Shown: one piece after another, positions 26,437-34,230 of the stretch | How the letters are laid out: the number at the start of each line of letters is the position of its first letter | Numbering within the stretch: the first letter of the stretch is position 1 | Assembly: GCF_029238425.1 (NCBI RefSeq) | Contig: NZ_JAQWGB010000017.1 | Location: 1-64,000 of the forward strand | Direction: 5' to 3' | Length of the DNA: 64,000 nt | From: Flavicella sp. | GTDB taxonomy: Bacteria > Bacteroidota > Bacteroidia > Flavobacteriales > Flavobacteriaceae | The notes under the pieces: generated by a model | The model's database searches: none | Seen by the model: only the letters and a program-made list of their open reading frames with translations | What the model was told of the DNA's origin: nothing | Program-made: the position numbers and the translations under genes

Positions 26437-27687
26437 TTATGATTTAGGATTTCTTCGCCTGTTTTTTGGTTTTCCTTTGTTCGCATTTCCCTTTCTTCTG
26501 GCTTGTTGCTTTTGCTTAGAAGGGCCCTTTTTTTCAAAAGATTCCTTGCTGTCATCCACAAAATCATGCCCCTCGATTACCGGAATTTTTTGATTGATTA
26601 GTTTTTCTATATCTCGTAAATACGCTCTTTCTTCAACATCACAAAATGAAATGGCATTACCACTTGCATCAGCTCTACCAGTTCTACCAATTCTATGAAC
26701 ATAAGTTTCCGGTACATTGGGTAAATCAAAATTGATTACCATGGCCAAGTCTGATACATCAATTCCTCTTGCGGCAATGTCAGTTGCAATTAAAATATTT
26801 AACTCCCCATTTTTGAAAGCACCTAAAGCTCTTTGTCTAGCGTTTTGAGATTTGTTACCATGGATGGCTGCGGATTTGATACCCGCCTGCGCAAGTTTTT
26901 TTACCACTTTATCTGCTCCATGTTTGGTTCTAGAAAAAACAATCGTTGTTAGTTTAGAGTTTTGGTTGATGATGTCAATCAACAGGTTTGTTTTATCACT
27001 TTTTTTTACAAAATAGATAGATTGTCCAACCTTTTCTGCAGTTGCTTGTTTCGGTTTGATGGTAACCGTTTGGTGATTGTGAAGGATGGTTTGTGATAAC
27101 TCTTTAATATTCTGCGGCATGGTAGCTGAAAAGAAAAGAGATTGTCTTCTTTCAGGAAGAAGCCTAAGTATTTTTTTGATATCATTGATAAAGCCCATGT
27201 CCAGCATTTGATCTGCCTCATCCAAAACAAAATGTTCTATATATCTTAATGAAAGTAAGTTCTGATTGATTAGGTCTAACAAACGACCAGGAGTGGCAAT
27301 TAAAATATCAACCCCTTGTTTAAGTCTTCCTACTTGACTGGCTTGTTTTACACCACCAAAAATTACCGTGTTTTTTAAATGTGTGTTTTTTGAATACTCC
27401 GCAAAGTTATCAGCAATTTGTATGGCTAATTCCCTTGTAGGAGTCACAATCAAGGCTTTGATACGTTTTGGTCTTTTTTGAGTATTAGAACTATTAAAAA
27501 GTTGTTGAATAATAGGAATAGCGAAGGCTGCTGTTTTTCCAGTACCTGTTTGAGCACACCCTAATAAGTCATTTCCTTTTAATAAAATAGGAATGGCTTG
27601 TTCTTGTATGGGAGTGGGGGTTGTATATCCTTTTGAGTCAAGTGCTTTTTGTATTGGAGCAACGATCTCTAATTCTTTGAATGTCAT
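26437..27687 (-). CDS. DEAD-box RNA helicase, RhlE-like
   Basis: A 416-residue ATP-dependent RNA helicase. All core motifs are present: Q motif (TPTPIQEQAIP), motif I AQTGTGKT (about 42-49), Ib TPGR, II DEAD (VLDEADQM), III SAT, IV-V (IVFSRTKHG, ATDIAARGID) and VI HRIGRTGRA. A basic, disordered tail of about 40 residues (SKQKQQARRKGNANKGK) is typical of the RhlE group. Roles in ribosome assembly and mRNA decay at low temperature are known for the family. A cold-shock protein gene lies downstream on the same strand. Confidence 0.92.
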   Translation of the reverse strand: MTFKELEIVAPIQKALDSKGYTTPTPIQEQAIPILLKGNDLLGCAQTGTGKTAAFAIPIIQQLFNSSNTQKRPKRIKALIVTPTRELAIQIADNFAEYSKNTHLKNTVIFGGVKQASQVGRLKQGVDILIATPGRLLDLINQNLLSLRYIEHFVLDEADQMLDMGFINDIKKILRLLPERRQSLFFSATMPQNIKELSQTILHNHQTVTIKPKQATAEKVGQSIYFVKKSDKTNLLIDIINQNSKLTTIVFSRTKHGADKVVKKLAQAGIKSAAIHGNKSQNARQRALGAFKNGELNILIATDIAARGIDVSDLAMVINFDLPNVPETYVHRIGRTGRADASGNAISFCDVEERAYLRDIEKLINQKIPVIEGHDFVDDSKESFEKKGPSKQKQQARRKGNANKGKPKNRRRNPKS

Positions 27688-27741
27688 AAATAATGTATAA
27701 GGTGCAAAGGTAGGTTATTCCGATGGGATAACCGGTAAACA

Positions 27742-27772
27742 AAATGCCGATACTAATACAGTATCGGCATTT
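27742..27772 (-). terminator. Terminator after the hotdog-like gene
   Basis: A perfect 13-bp stem AAATGCCGATACT/AGTATCGGCATTT with a 5-nt loop. On the minus strand it is followed by TTTTGTTT. Confidence 0.8.
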
Positions 27773-27775
27773 CTT

Positions 27776-28144
27776 CTAGGAGGCAAGTTCTAAATTGTCC
27801 TTGTCTTTTATCTTGAATCCAAAAGTGGCATTGCAAATAATTTCTTTACTTGCGCTATTTTCTTTATGTACCAGTACGGTAAATAAAATTTCCTGCTCGT
27901 TTAACTTTTGAATGGTATGTGTAATTTTCAGTCTATCTTTTAAAAATGCATGTTGTAAAACATTCAATTTAAAAAGATGTTGCTGTATGTTTTTATGCTC
28001 TTCTATGCCTTTTAGAAATAGCTTGGCAGTAGATTCCATTTTATCGTATAAAACAGAAGGCAATAATGCTTTTTTATTGTTTACATCATTTTTTGCGATG
28101 TTGAAACTATAAGTGTTTGTTTGTATTGGGTAATGCGTTTTCAT
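27776..28144 (-). CDS. Hypothetical protein, possible hotdog-fold thioesterase-like domain
   Basis: I do not recognise this 122-residue protein with certainty. A central helix (LLPSVLYDKMESTAKLFLKG, about 28-47) is followed by strand-rich sequence (LKDRLKITHTIQKL, EILFTVLVHKE, EIICNATFGFKI). That order recalls a small acyl-CoA thioesterase-type hotdog, but the catalytic residues are not clear. It has no signal peptide. It lies 10 bases downstream of a 37-codon ORF on the same strand and has its own terminator, so the two are probably co-transcribed. Confidence 0.6.
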   Translation of the reverse strand: MKTHYPIQTNTYSFNIAKNDVNNKKALLPSVLYDKMESTAKLFLKGIEEHKNIQQHLFKLNVLQHAFLKDRLKITHTIQKLNEQEILFTVLVHKENSASKEIICNATFGFKIKDKDNLELAS

Positions 28145-28154
28145 AATTTTTAAA

Positions 28155-28268
28155 TCAATGAGTTATATATATGGGGATGTAGCTTTCTGGGATTCTTCTA
28201 TTTTGAAAGGATAAGACCGTTGAAATGTTTTTTAAGGCTTTCATAATTGTGTGCATCGTTGTTTTCAT
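28155..28268 (-). CDS. Micro-ORF of 37 codons upstream of the hotdog-like gene
   Basis: It reads MKTTMHTIMKALKNISTV, then LSFQNRRIPESYIPIYITH, and stops at TGA 28157-28155. It lies 10 bases before the next gene. The pattern NR-x5-YI-x-[IV] recurs at the same spacing in the 48-codon ORF just upstream on the same strand, with a similar amphipathic segment before it. Shared pattern, strand and position argue for a real small-protein pair, but short length limits certainty. Function unknown. Confidence 0.4.
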   Translation of the reverse strand: MKTTMHTIMKALKNISTVLSFQNRRIPESYIPIYITH

Positions 28269-28290
28269 AATTGTTATTTTAAATTAATAG

Positions 28291-28329
28291 TAAAAAAAAA
28301 AAGGTGCTTTTCTTTTGAAAAGCACCTTT
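28291..28329 (-). terminator. Strong terminator-like hairpin between two micro-ORFs
   Basis: A perfect 13-bp stem (28300-28312 with 28317-28329), a 4-nt loop, and, on the minus strand, a run of about 11 T. It ends the 48-codon ORF transcript 22 bases after its stop, or acts as an attenuator for the 37-codon ORF and the hotdog-like gene downstream, since no separate promoter is obvious for those. Confidence 0.85.
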
Positions 28330-28351
28330 GATATAGTTGAATGATATTTTT

Positions 28352-28498
28352 TTATTTCTTAAAATGATCAAAAGGACTTTTTCGTTTTTCAACTTTAATA
28401 TATACAGCTGACATACCGCGATTTTCCATATTAAAAATAGATTTTAATGCAGTTGTCGTAGCTTTTAGTAATTGAGATATGTTTAAAAATTCTTTCAT
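28352..28498 (-). CDS. Small protein of 48 codons with its own promoter and terminator
   Basis: It starts at ATG 28498; a further ATG immediately upstream at 28501 would add one Met. The protein begins MKEFLNISQLLKATTTALKS, continues through ENRGMSAVYIKVEKRK, and ends FDHFKK. An exact TATATTTG promoter box lies only 4-7 bases before the start, predicting a leaderless or near-leaderless mRNA, and a strong terminator follows. A tight promoter-ORF-terminator unit supports reality. No family is recognised. It shares a residue pattern with the 37-codon ORF downstream. Confidence 0.5.
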   Translation of the reverse strand: MKEFLNISQLLKATTTALKSIFNMENRGMSAVYIKVEKRKSPFDHFKK

Positions 28499-28505
28499 CA
28501 TAAAA

Positions 28506-28513
28506 CAAATATA
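28506..28513 (-). promoter_or_regulatory. Promoter -7 element for the 48-codon small protein
   Basis: On the minus strand this reads TATATTTG, an exact TAnnTTTG match a few bases upstream of the ATG. The remaining gap to the DUF975 gene end (28611) shows nothing else. Confidence 0.55.
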
Positions 28514-28610
28514 TTAAATTAATTCTTTTAAACCCTATTGTCTTTGAAAATTTAACAAAATATAAACGTATGTTATGAGGTTTGTATTTTGATTGAGTAA
28601 CTTTAATCTT

Positions 28611-29213
28611 TTAAGCTAAAATATCAATAACGGTTTCATCTTTTATTTCATCATAAAATTTAGCATTGGTTACATACATATAAGGTACCAACCAAAGAAA
28701 ACCGATACCTAGTGTTAAGATACATAATAAAGCTAATCCTATATATCGAAGACATAAAAAGAAATATTTCATTTTATGACCATCCATCATTTTATAACTT
28801 TTCTTTAAAGCGTCTACTGCTGATATTTGATCATCTTCTGCTATAATAAAGTAAGTCATACTTAGCGCAATGGCAATAATAATTCCAGGAACGATGAATA
28901 AAATAGTACCTGCCACAATTAATAAAGTCATTAATATATAGGCTAAGAATGAATTTAAAAAGTTAGAAAAACCCGCAAATGAATCTTCAAATCTAGCTTC
29001 TTCATTCCTGGAAAGTTTTAATGCAAAAAGACTCAATCCTACCCCAAAAGGACCTGATATTATTACTGTTAAAAGAGGGGTTAATGGATAGGTTTCTGCA
29101 ATCGCTTGCGACCCACCAGAGAGTAAAAGGAACACTAAAAAAGTTCCAATTGCCAATCCCCATTTGTTTGCTAAAGCCTCTTTTGAGGATGTCATTAATT
29201 CTGAAATATTCAT
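28611..29213 (-). CDS. DUF975-like integral membrane protein
   Basis: A 200-residue protein starting at ATG 29213 (MNISELMTSSKEALANKWGL). The longer frame would run into aqpZ. Five to six hydrophobic segments are visible, and ALANKWGLAIGTFL plus DAYALKKS-type sequence (VDALKKSYKMMDGHKMKYF) resemble the DUF975 family, whose function is unknown. It begins 22 bases after the aqpZ stop on the same strand, so co-transcription is likely and a role in osmotic or envelope stress is possible but unproven. Confidence 0.68.
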   Translation of the reverse strand: MNISELMTSSKEALANKWGLAIGTFLVFLLLSGGSQAIAETYPLTPLLTVIISGPFGVGLSLFALKLSRNEEARFEDSFAGFSNFLNSFLAYILMTLLIVAGTILFIVPGIIIAIALSMTYFIIAEDDQISAVDALKKSYKMMDGHKMKYFFLCLRYIGLALLCILTLGIGFLWLVPYMYVTNAKFYDEIKDETVIDILA

Positions 29214-29235
29214 TTTAAATCTGTTTAATAATTGA

Positions 29236-29937
29236 TCAATCGTTTGGTGCCATAAATTTATACACAATACCGGCAAGTGCTGCTCCTACAATAGGGGCTA
29301 CCCAGAACAACCATAACTGTCCCATGGCTTCACCACCAACAAAAATAGCACTAGCAGTACTTCTAGCAGGATTTACTGATGTATTGGTAACAGGAATACT
29401 AATTAAGTGAATCAAAGTTAAAGCCAAACCAATTGCCATTCCTCCGAATCCTGGAGAGGCATTTTTATGCGTCGCTCCTAAGATTACGATTAAAAACATA
29501 AAGGTCATCACAACTTCAGTTACAAGTGCACCCATCATTCCAAAATTAACACCGTATACATTGGCATCATAAAAATTACTCGCAAAAGAGCCTGGTGCGG
29601 TTCCTACTCCTGAAAAATCAGGTGAACTACTTACAATAATAAATAAAATGGCTGCTCCTGCAATTCCACCCAATACTTGAGAAATTATATAAGGTAATAG
29701 GTCTTTCTTATCAAATCTACCTCCCAAAAACAATCCCACAGATACGGCAGGGTTAAAGTGTCCACCGGAAATATGACCTAAAGCATAAGCTCCAGTTAAT
29801 ACGGTCAAACCAAATGCAAGAGAAACTCCAACAAGTCCAATTCCAATTGTGTCAACACCAGCAGCGAGTACAGCACTACCACAGCCTCCTAACACGAGCC
29901 AAAATGTTCCAATAAATTCTGCTAATAATTTTTTCAT
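29236..29937 (-). CDS. aqpZ: Aquaporin Z
   Basis: A 233-residue major intrinsic protein with six membrane helices and the two half-helices bearing NPA boxes: [12 protein letters not shown] and [11 protein letters not shown]. The first helix begins [23 protein letters not shown], the usual AqpZ start. The arginine after the second NPA is the selectivity-filter residue. It mediates rapid water flux across the inner membrane. Length and motifs fit AqpZ rather than glycerol facilitators, which have longer loops and a Gly/Asp-rich second half. Confidence 0.93.
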   Translation of the reverse strand: MKKLLAEFIGTFWLVLGGCGSAVLAAGVDTIGIGLVGVSLAFGLTVLTGAYALGHISGGHFNPAVSVGLFLGGRFDKKDLLPYIISQVLGGIAGAAILFIIVSSSPDFSGVGTAPGSFASNFYDANVYGVNFGMMGALVTEVVMTFMFLIVILGATHKNASPGFGGMAIGLALTLIHLISIPVTNTSVNPARSTASAIFVGGEAMGQLWLFWVAPIVGAALAGIVYKFMAPND

Positions 29938-30166
29938 AAATTTAATTTTAAGTTAGTATTGTTGATTTTAGTTCATGAAAATATGCATTTATAACATAAT
30001 AAATGTGGTTAGTTTATAAACAGTCAACTGATTTTGGTTGATGGCAATTTTTAGAGTAATAACTGTAGTTTTTTATTTTCATGCTGCACTAATGTACAAA
30101 AAATTAGATTGTTTGGTTTTATTTCATAATGTCTGTGAAAAATTAAAACCTAGAAATCCTTTTTTC

Positions 30167-30174
30167 TATCTTTG
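30167..30174 (+). promoter_or_regulatory. kdsB promoter -7 element
   Basis: TATCTTTG, an exact TAnnTTTG match 36 bases before ATG 30211. It overlaps an in-frame GTG at 30172, so the longer form of KdsB is excluded. The rest of the gap from aqpZ (29938-30166) is AT-rich with no gene or clear hairpin. Confidence 0.6.
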
Positions 30175-30210
30175 GTGTTTATTTTTAAACTTGAATTTTT
30201 ACGTACTACT

Positions 30211-30939
30211 ATGAAAGTTATTGCGATGATACCGGCTCGATATGGAGCCTCTAGATTTCCAGGAAAATTATTAAAAGACCTAGGAGGAGAACCCGTAATT
30301 GTAAGAACCTATCAAGCAGCTGTTCAAATAGGACTTTTTGATGATGTCTATGTGGTAACGGATAGTGAAATAATTAAAGAAAAAGTAGAATCGGCAGGAG
30401 GAAAGGTTTTTATGAGCCTCAAGAATCATGAAACCGGTTCTGATAGAATTGCAGAAGCAGCAGTGGATTTAGATGTTGATGTGGTTGTAAATGTTCAAGG
30501 AGATGAGCCTTTTACCAGAATGGAGCCTTTGAGAGATCTTATTGATGTTTTTAAAAAGGACCCTGATCATAAAATAGATTTAGCATCATTGGTGCATCCT
30601 ATGGATCAATGGGAAGAGATAGAAAACCCTAACAATGTAAAAGTTGTGATGGATTCTTTTAATTGTGTGATGTATTTTTCTAGGTCCCCAATTCCTTATC
30701 CACAGAATAAAGAAATTGATACAACTTACTATAAGCATATTGGAATATATGCGTTTAGAAAATCGGCATTGACTTCTTTTACAGAAATGCCTATGCAACA
30801 AAATGAAGCTACCGAGAAATTAGAAGGAATTCGATTCTTAGAATATGGTAAAAAAATTAAAATGGTTGAAACACCTTTTAAAGTAATAGGTATTGATACT
30901 GAAGAAGATTTGATAAAGGCAAATGAATTATGGAAATAG
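30211..30939 (+). CDS. kdsB: 3-deoxy-manno-octulosonate cytidylyltransferase
   Basis: A 242-residue CMP-Kdo synthetase. It activates Kdo with CTP for attachment to lipid A. IPARYGASRFPGKLL (about 6-20) is the nucleotide-binding signature; VVNVQGDEPF holds the metal-binding aspartate; SRSPIPYP and KHIGIYAFRK are Kdo-site segments. The size is usual (about 245). The stop overlaps the start of a HAD phosphatase gene by 10 bases, so they are translationally coupled. It shows that this organism makes Kdo-containing lipopolysaccharide. Confidence 0.95.
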   Translation: MKVIAMIPARYGASRFPGKLLKDLGGEPVIVRTYQAAVQIGLFDDVYVVTDSEIIKEKVESAGGKVFMSLKNHETGSDRIAEAAVDLDVDVVVNVQGDEPFTRMEPLRDLIDVFKKDPDHKIDLASLVHPMDQWEEIENPNNVKVVMDSFNCVMYFSRSPIPYPQNKEIDTTYYKHIGIYAFRKSALTSFTEMPMQQNEATEKLEGIRFLEYGKKIKMVETPFKVIGIDTEEDLIKANELWK

Positions 30940-31634
30940 ACTTTGATAAAATAAAAGTGATTGCTTTTGATGCGGACGATACACTGTGGGTAAATGAACC
31001 TTATTTTAGAGAAGCAGAGCACGAGGTAGCCCGACTTTTATCTGCCTATGAAACTGAAAACAAAATCAATCAAGAATTGTATAGAGTAGAGATAGCCAAC
31101 TTAAAGCATTATGGTTATGGTGTAAAGGCTTTTATTTTATCGATGGTGGAGTTGGCAGTTGAGATTTCCAATCAAAAAGTACCGGCAAAAGTAATTGATG
31201 AAATTTTGGGGATTGGAAAGGATATGCTTCAAAAACCAATTGAATTATTGGATGGAGTAGAAGAGGTGTTAAAAGAACTTCAAGGAAAATACAGATTGAT
31301 TGTGGCCACCAAAGGAGACCTACTGGATCAGGAGAGAAAATTAGAAAAATCAGGTTTGCTAAAATATTTTCATCATGTGGAGGTAATGAGCGATAAAAAA
31401 GAATCTGATTATGTAAAAATTGTAAATCATTTGGATATTGAATGCGAAGCGTTTTTAATGATCGGAAACTCTTTAAAATCTGATATACTACCTTTAGTTG
31501 AAATAGGTGCTTCAGCGATTCATATCCCGTATCATACAACTTGGTTACATGAACAAGTAAATGAATTAGAGTGTTCAAAAGAGTCCTATAAAACCTTTAA
31601 AAACATTAAAGAATTGATAGCGATTGCTCAATGA
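30930..31634 (+). CDS. HAD family hydrolase
   Basis: A 234-residue haloacid dehalogenase-type phosphatase. Motif I is AFDADDTLW (DxDxT; about 12-20), motif II the threonine in IVATKGD, motif III the lysine before it or in KKES, and motif IV is in MIGNSLKSDILP. The cap is of the alpha-helical C1 type (about 25-110). It overlaps kdsB by 10 bases, but it lacks the short KdsC architecture, so it is not simply Kdo-8-phosphate phosphatase. The substrate is unknown. Confidence 0.83.
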   Translation: MEIDFDKIKVIAFDADDTLWVNEPYFREAEHEVARLLSAYETENKINQELYRVEIANLKHYGYGVKAFILSMVELAVEISNQKVPAKVIDEILGIGKDMLQKPIELLDGVEEVLKELQGKYRLIVATKGDLLDQERKLEKSGLLKYFHHVEVMSDKKESDYVKIVNHLDIECEAFLMIGNSLKSDILPLVEIGASAIHIPYHTTWLHEQVNELECSKESYKTFKNIKELIAIAQ

Positions 31635-31677
31635 GGTATCTTAACTTGTTTATAACATCTAATCCGTTATAATTGAC

Positions 31678-31685
31678 TAAATTTG
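31678..31685 (+). promoter_or_regulatory. Promoter -7 element before the 88-residue protein
   Basis: TAAATTTG, an exact TAnnTTTG match 22 bases before ATG 31708. Confidence 0.55.
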
Positions 31686-31707
31686 CATCAAATAAAAAAA
31701 GAAAATA

Positions 31708-31974
31708 ATGGCAGCAATTAAAAATTTAAAGAAAGATATCCATAATACTTTAGGAGATCTTATTGAAGCATGTTACGTATGGGAGTTTAACAATGAAGGT
31801 GCAGATGCTTCAAAGACTCAAGAAATTATTGATGAAGCAATTTCTTCTTTTGATACTTTAATGGATAAAATTCATGTAAAAAATGTTGAAAGTAAAAAAG
31901 CACATTTTTCATCTATTAAGGCAGAATTAGAGACTGTTGCAACAGGATTGGTCGCAAAAATAAATGCTTTATAA
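31708..31974 (+). CDS. Small acidic helical protein of unknown function
   Basis: This 88-residue protein (MAAIKNLKKDIHNTLGDLIE start) appears entirely alpha-helical and soluble, with no signal peptide. I do not recognise a named family. It has its own TAnnTTTG promoter and a strong terminator 31 bases downstream, so it forms a monocistronic unit. One cysteine is present (EACYVWEF). Function is unknown. Confidence 0.75.
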   Translation: MAAIKNLKKDIHNTLGDLIEACYVWEFNNEGADASKTQEIIDEAISSFDTLMDKIHVKNVESKKAHFSSIKAELETVATGLVAKINAL

Positions 31975-32004
31975 AAGAAGTAATGTTAACAAATGTTAAA
32001 AGAC

Positions 32005-32033
32005 TGCTAGATGAAACATCTAGCATTTTTTTT
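32005..32033 (+). terminator. Terminator after the 88-residue protein
   Basis: A 9-bp stem TGCTAGATG/CATCTAGCA with a 3-nt loop, followed by eight T. Confidence 0.85.
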
Positions 32034-32036
32034 GAG

Positions 32037-32044
32037 TATATTTG
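32037..32044 (+). promoter_or_regulatory. Promoter -7 element before the 64-residue protein
   Basis: TATATTTG, an exact TAnnTTTG match 34 bases before ATG 32079 and directly after the preceding terminator. Confidence 0.55.
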
Positions 32045-32078
32045 ATGTGTTGAAAAAGTATTACCTAAAAAAAAATAA

Positions 32079-32273
32079 ATGTCAAGAGCAGTATTTGATT
32101 ATACTAAAGAAATATTAGAAAAAGTAAGTTTTAATTCAGAGTTATTTCATAAGGAATTAGAAAAAGCAATTAAAAAATTGTTTCCCCATGAAATAGAAGA
32201 ATTAAAGATATGGTTGAACAGTTTTACGGTAGATCGACCAGAGTTAAGAGATTGCTTAGAACTAGTAGTATAA
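32079..32273 (+). CDS. Small protein of unknown function
   Basis: A 64-residue, helical, mixed-charge protein (SRAVFDYTKEILEKVSFN, then KLFPHEIEELKIWLNSF). No membrane segment or recognised domain. It is bounded by a TAnnTTTG promoter and a bidirectional terminator that overlaps its stop codon, which supports its being a real gene. Function unknown. Confidence 0.7.
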   Translation: MSRAVFDYTKEILEKVSFNSELFHKELEKAIKKLFPHEIEELKIWLNSFTVDRPELRDCLELVV

Positions 32274-32306
32274 AAAAAGCCTGTAGAATTTTCTACAGGC
32301 TTTTTT
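32273..32306. terminator. Bidirectional terminator between the 64-residue protein and oxyR
   Basis: A 14-bp stem (32273-32286 with 32293-32306) rich in A and T at its base, with GCCTGTAG/CTACAGGC at the core. It serves both convergent genes. Confidence 0.85.
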
Positions 32307-32310
32307 AGTA

Positions 32311-33255
32311 TTATTTTTTCTTAGCGATTGGACTGATAATTTTTACGTCATTGAAAGAAATGGCACCTCTTACAATGCCATCTATTGTTGTTTTTAAAGC
32401 TTCAATCAACTGCATTTTTAATTGAGATTTATGATATAGCAAACTTACTTCTCTTGCCGGTACAGGTTTTTCAAATTCTCTTAAAAGAGTTTTGTCTTCA
32501 GAGGATAAATCCAAACTATGTAAATAAGGAAGCAGTGTCATCCCTAAATTTTCTTTCGCTAATTTGATCAATGTATCAAAACTTCCACTTTCTAGTCGAA
32601 AGGACTTCGCGTTGGCAGAATTGAAAGAACTACACATGTTTAAAATACTTTCTTTAAAACAATGTCCATCTTTTAGTAGTAAAATATCATCAGCATCCAA
32701 CTCATCTACACATAATAACTTGTTTTTGGACAGCTTATGCGAATTAGGAACAAATCCAACAAAGGGTTCGTAGTACAAGGGTTTTTCTTTGATACTTGGA
32801 TTTTCTAAAGGAGTTGCTGCAATTGCGGCATCTATATGTCCATCGGTTAATTTTTTGATACACTCTTCAGTAGTCAATTCTTCAATTTGAAGATTTACTT
32901 TTGGGTGTCTGTTGTTAAATGTTTTAAGAAACATGGGCAACAGTGTGGGCATGATAGTAGGAATGATGGCGATTTTAAATTCACCACCTATATATCCTTT
33001 CTGCTGATCTACTATATCATTTATCCTATTGCTTTCTTCAACAATCGTTTTTGCTTGAAAAACTATTTTTTCACCTATTTCTGTTAAGGATATTGGCTTT
33101 TTTGCTCTGTTAAATATGACAACATCAAGCTCGTCTTCTAACTTTTGTATTTGCATACTTAAAGTAGGCTGTGTTACAAAACAGTGCTCAGAGGCAACGG
33201 TAAAGTTTTTGTGTTCGGCAACAGCTAGTATATACTTTAATTGTGTAATAGTCAT
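32311..33255 (-). CDS. oxyR: Hydrogen peroxide-sensing LysR regulator OxyR
   Basis: A 314-residue LysR-type regulator. The N-terminal winged helix-turn-helix covers 1-60 (LKYILAVAEHKNFTVASEHC). The C-terminal effector domain has GHCFKESILNMC with cysteines at 199 and 208, exactly the positions of the disulfide-forming pair of E. coli OxyR. On oxidation the pair forms a disulfide, and the tetramer activates catalase, peroxidase and related genes. No such target gene is adjacent, so it acts in trans. A short palindrome (33329-33339) lies upstream. Convergent with the 64-residue gene. Confidence 0.93.
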   Translation of the reverse strand: MTITQLKYILAVAEHKNFTVASEHCFVTQPTLSMQIQKLEDELDVVIFNRAKKPISLTEIGEKIVFQAKTIVEESNRINDIVDQQKGYIGGEFKIAIIPTIMPTLLPMFLKTFNNRHPKVNLQIEELTTEECIKKLTDGHIDAAIAATPLENPSIKEKPLYYEPFVGFVPNSHKLSKNKLLCVDELDADDILLLKDGHCFKESILNMCSSFNSANAKSFRLESGSFDTLIKLAKENLGMTLLPYLHSLDLSSEDKTLLREFEKPVPAREVSLLYHKSQLKMQLIEALKTTIDGIVRGAISFNDVKIISPIAKKK

Positions 33256-33328
33256 AGTATCATTATTTGCGATAAAAATAATAAAAACTATTGGTTTTCT
33301 CTATATTAAAAAATAAAAATATAGATAG

Positions 33329-33339
33329 TTGACTGTCAA
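33329..33339. promoter_or_regulatory. Short palindrome upstream of oxyR
   Basis: TTGACTGTCAA is a perfect 5-bp inverted repeat around one base, 74 bases upstream of the oxyR ATG. Possibly an autoregulatory site, but an 11-base palindrome in AT-rich DNA can arise by chance. Confidence 0.3.
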
Positions 33340-33363
33340 TGATGTTGATTGAAAATTAGTGGA

Positions 33364-34179
33364 TTAGCTCTTTGTTTGCCAGAACTCTCTTTGCTTGTTA
33401 AGTTCATCCTCTTGTTTTTTATATTCCTCAACAGAAATAACTTTTAAGAAAGATGGATGTTGCTCAATGGCCATTTCAATTTGTTTTACAATATCATCAA
33501 AAGAATCATTTTCATAATCTATTTGAAGTGGTTTTTTGATCACCATACTTTGTAAAACACCTCGCTTTTTAATAAGAAGACCTTTTTTATCGAAAGAACG
33601 TCTAAACCCATCAATAACGATTGGAATAACGATAGGTTTGTATGTTTTTATAATATGTGAAGTACCTCTTCTAATAGGGTTGAAAGGTTTTGTAGTTCCC
33701 TGAGGGAATGTTATCACCCAACCGTCATTTAAGGCAGTTCCTATATTGCTAATATCAGACATCTTTACTTGTCTTTTTACATCCTTACCTTCACTTCTCC
33801 AAGTTCTTTGAATAGATACAGATCCCATATATGCAAAAATCTTTGGAAGAATTCCTGCTTTCATTGTTTCAGCCGCAGCTATATAGTACATGTTTAATTT
33901 GGGATTCCAAATATAACCGATATTGTTGATGGTGTCTACCCGTCCTTTTAAAGAAGCATTAAATACATGGTACATAGCAGCTACATCAGCAAAATACGTT
34001 TGATGATTTGCTACAAATAAAACGTTTGAATCCGGTAAGTCTCTAATTATTTCAGATCCTTCGATCTGTAATTTATTAAACTTATTATACCTTCTATGAG
34101 AAACTACTCCTACAATTCTGATGAGCCATTTTTTTAAGAATAAAATATGACCAAAAGGATTTTTTTTAATGAATTTCAT
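33364..34179 (-). CDS. 1-acyl-sn-glycerol-3-phosphate acyltransferase-like (PlsC family)
   Basis: A 271-residue PlsC-domain acyltransferase. The catalytic NHQTYFAD (H-x4-D; about 58-65) and FPQGTTKPFNPIRRGT (motif III) are present. The second is a glutamine variant of the usual FPEGTR. YIWNPKLNMYYIAAAETM forms motif II. It probably transfers an acyl chain to lysophosphatidate in phospholipid synthesis, or acts on an ornithine-lipid-type substrate. It follows the Nudix gene by 51 bases on the same strand. Confidence 0.85.
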   Translation of the reverse strand: MKFIKKNPFGHILFLKKWLIRIVGVVSHRRYNKFNKLQIEGSEIIRDLPDSNVLFVANHQTYFADVAAMYHVFNASLKGRVDTINNIGYIWNPKLNMYYIAAAETMKAGILPKIFAYMGSVSIQRTWRSEGKDVKRQVKMSDISNIGTALNDGWVITFPQGTTKPFNPIRRGTSHIIKTYKPIVIPIVIDGFRRSFDKKGLLIKKRGVLQSMVIKKPLQIDYENDSFDDIVKQIEMAIEQHPSFLKVISVEEYKKQEDELNKQREFWQTKS

Positions 34180-34230
34180 TTAGAAGTGTTTAGTTTTTAG
34201 TGGCAACAAATTTACAAAAAGAAATGGTTT

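Noticed and set aside
31132-31578. Minus-strand open frame of 148 codons
   Set aside because: It lies wholly inside the HAD hydrolase gene on the opposite strand and has no domain features.
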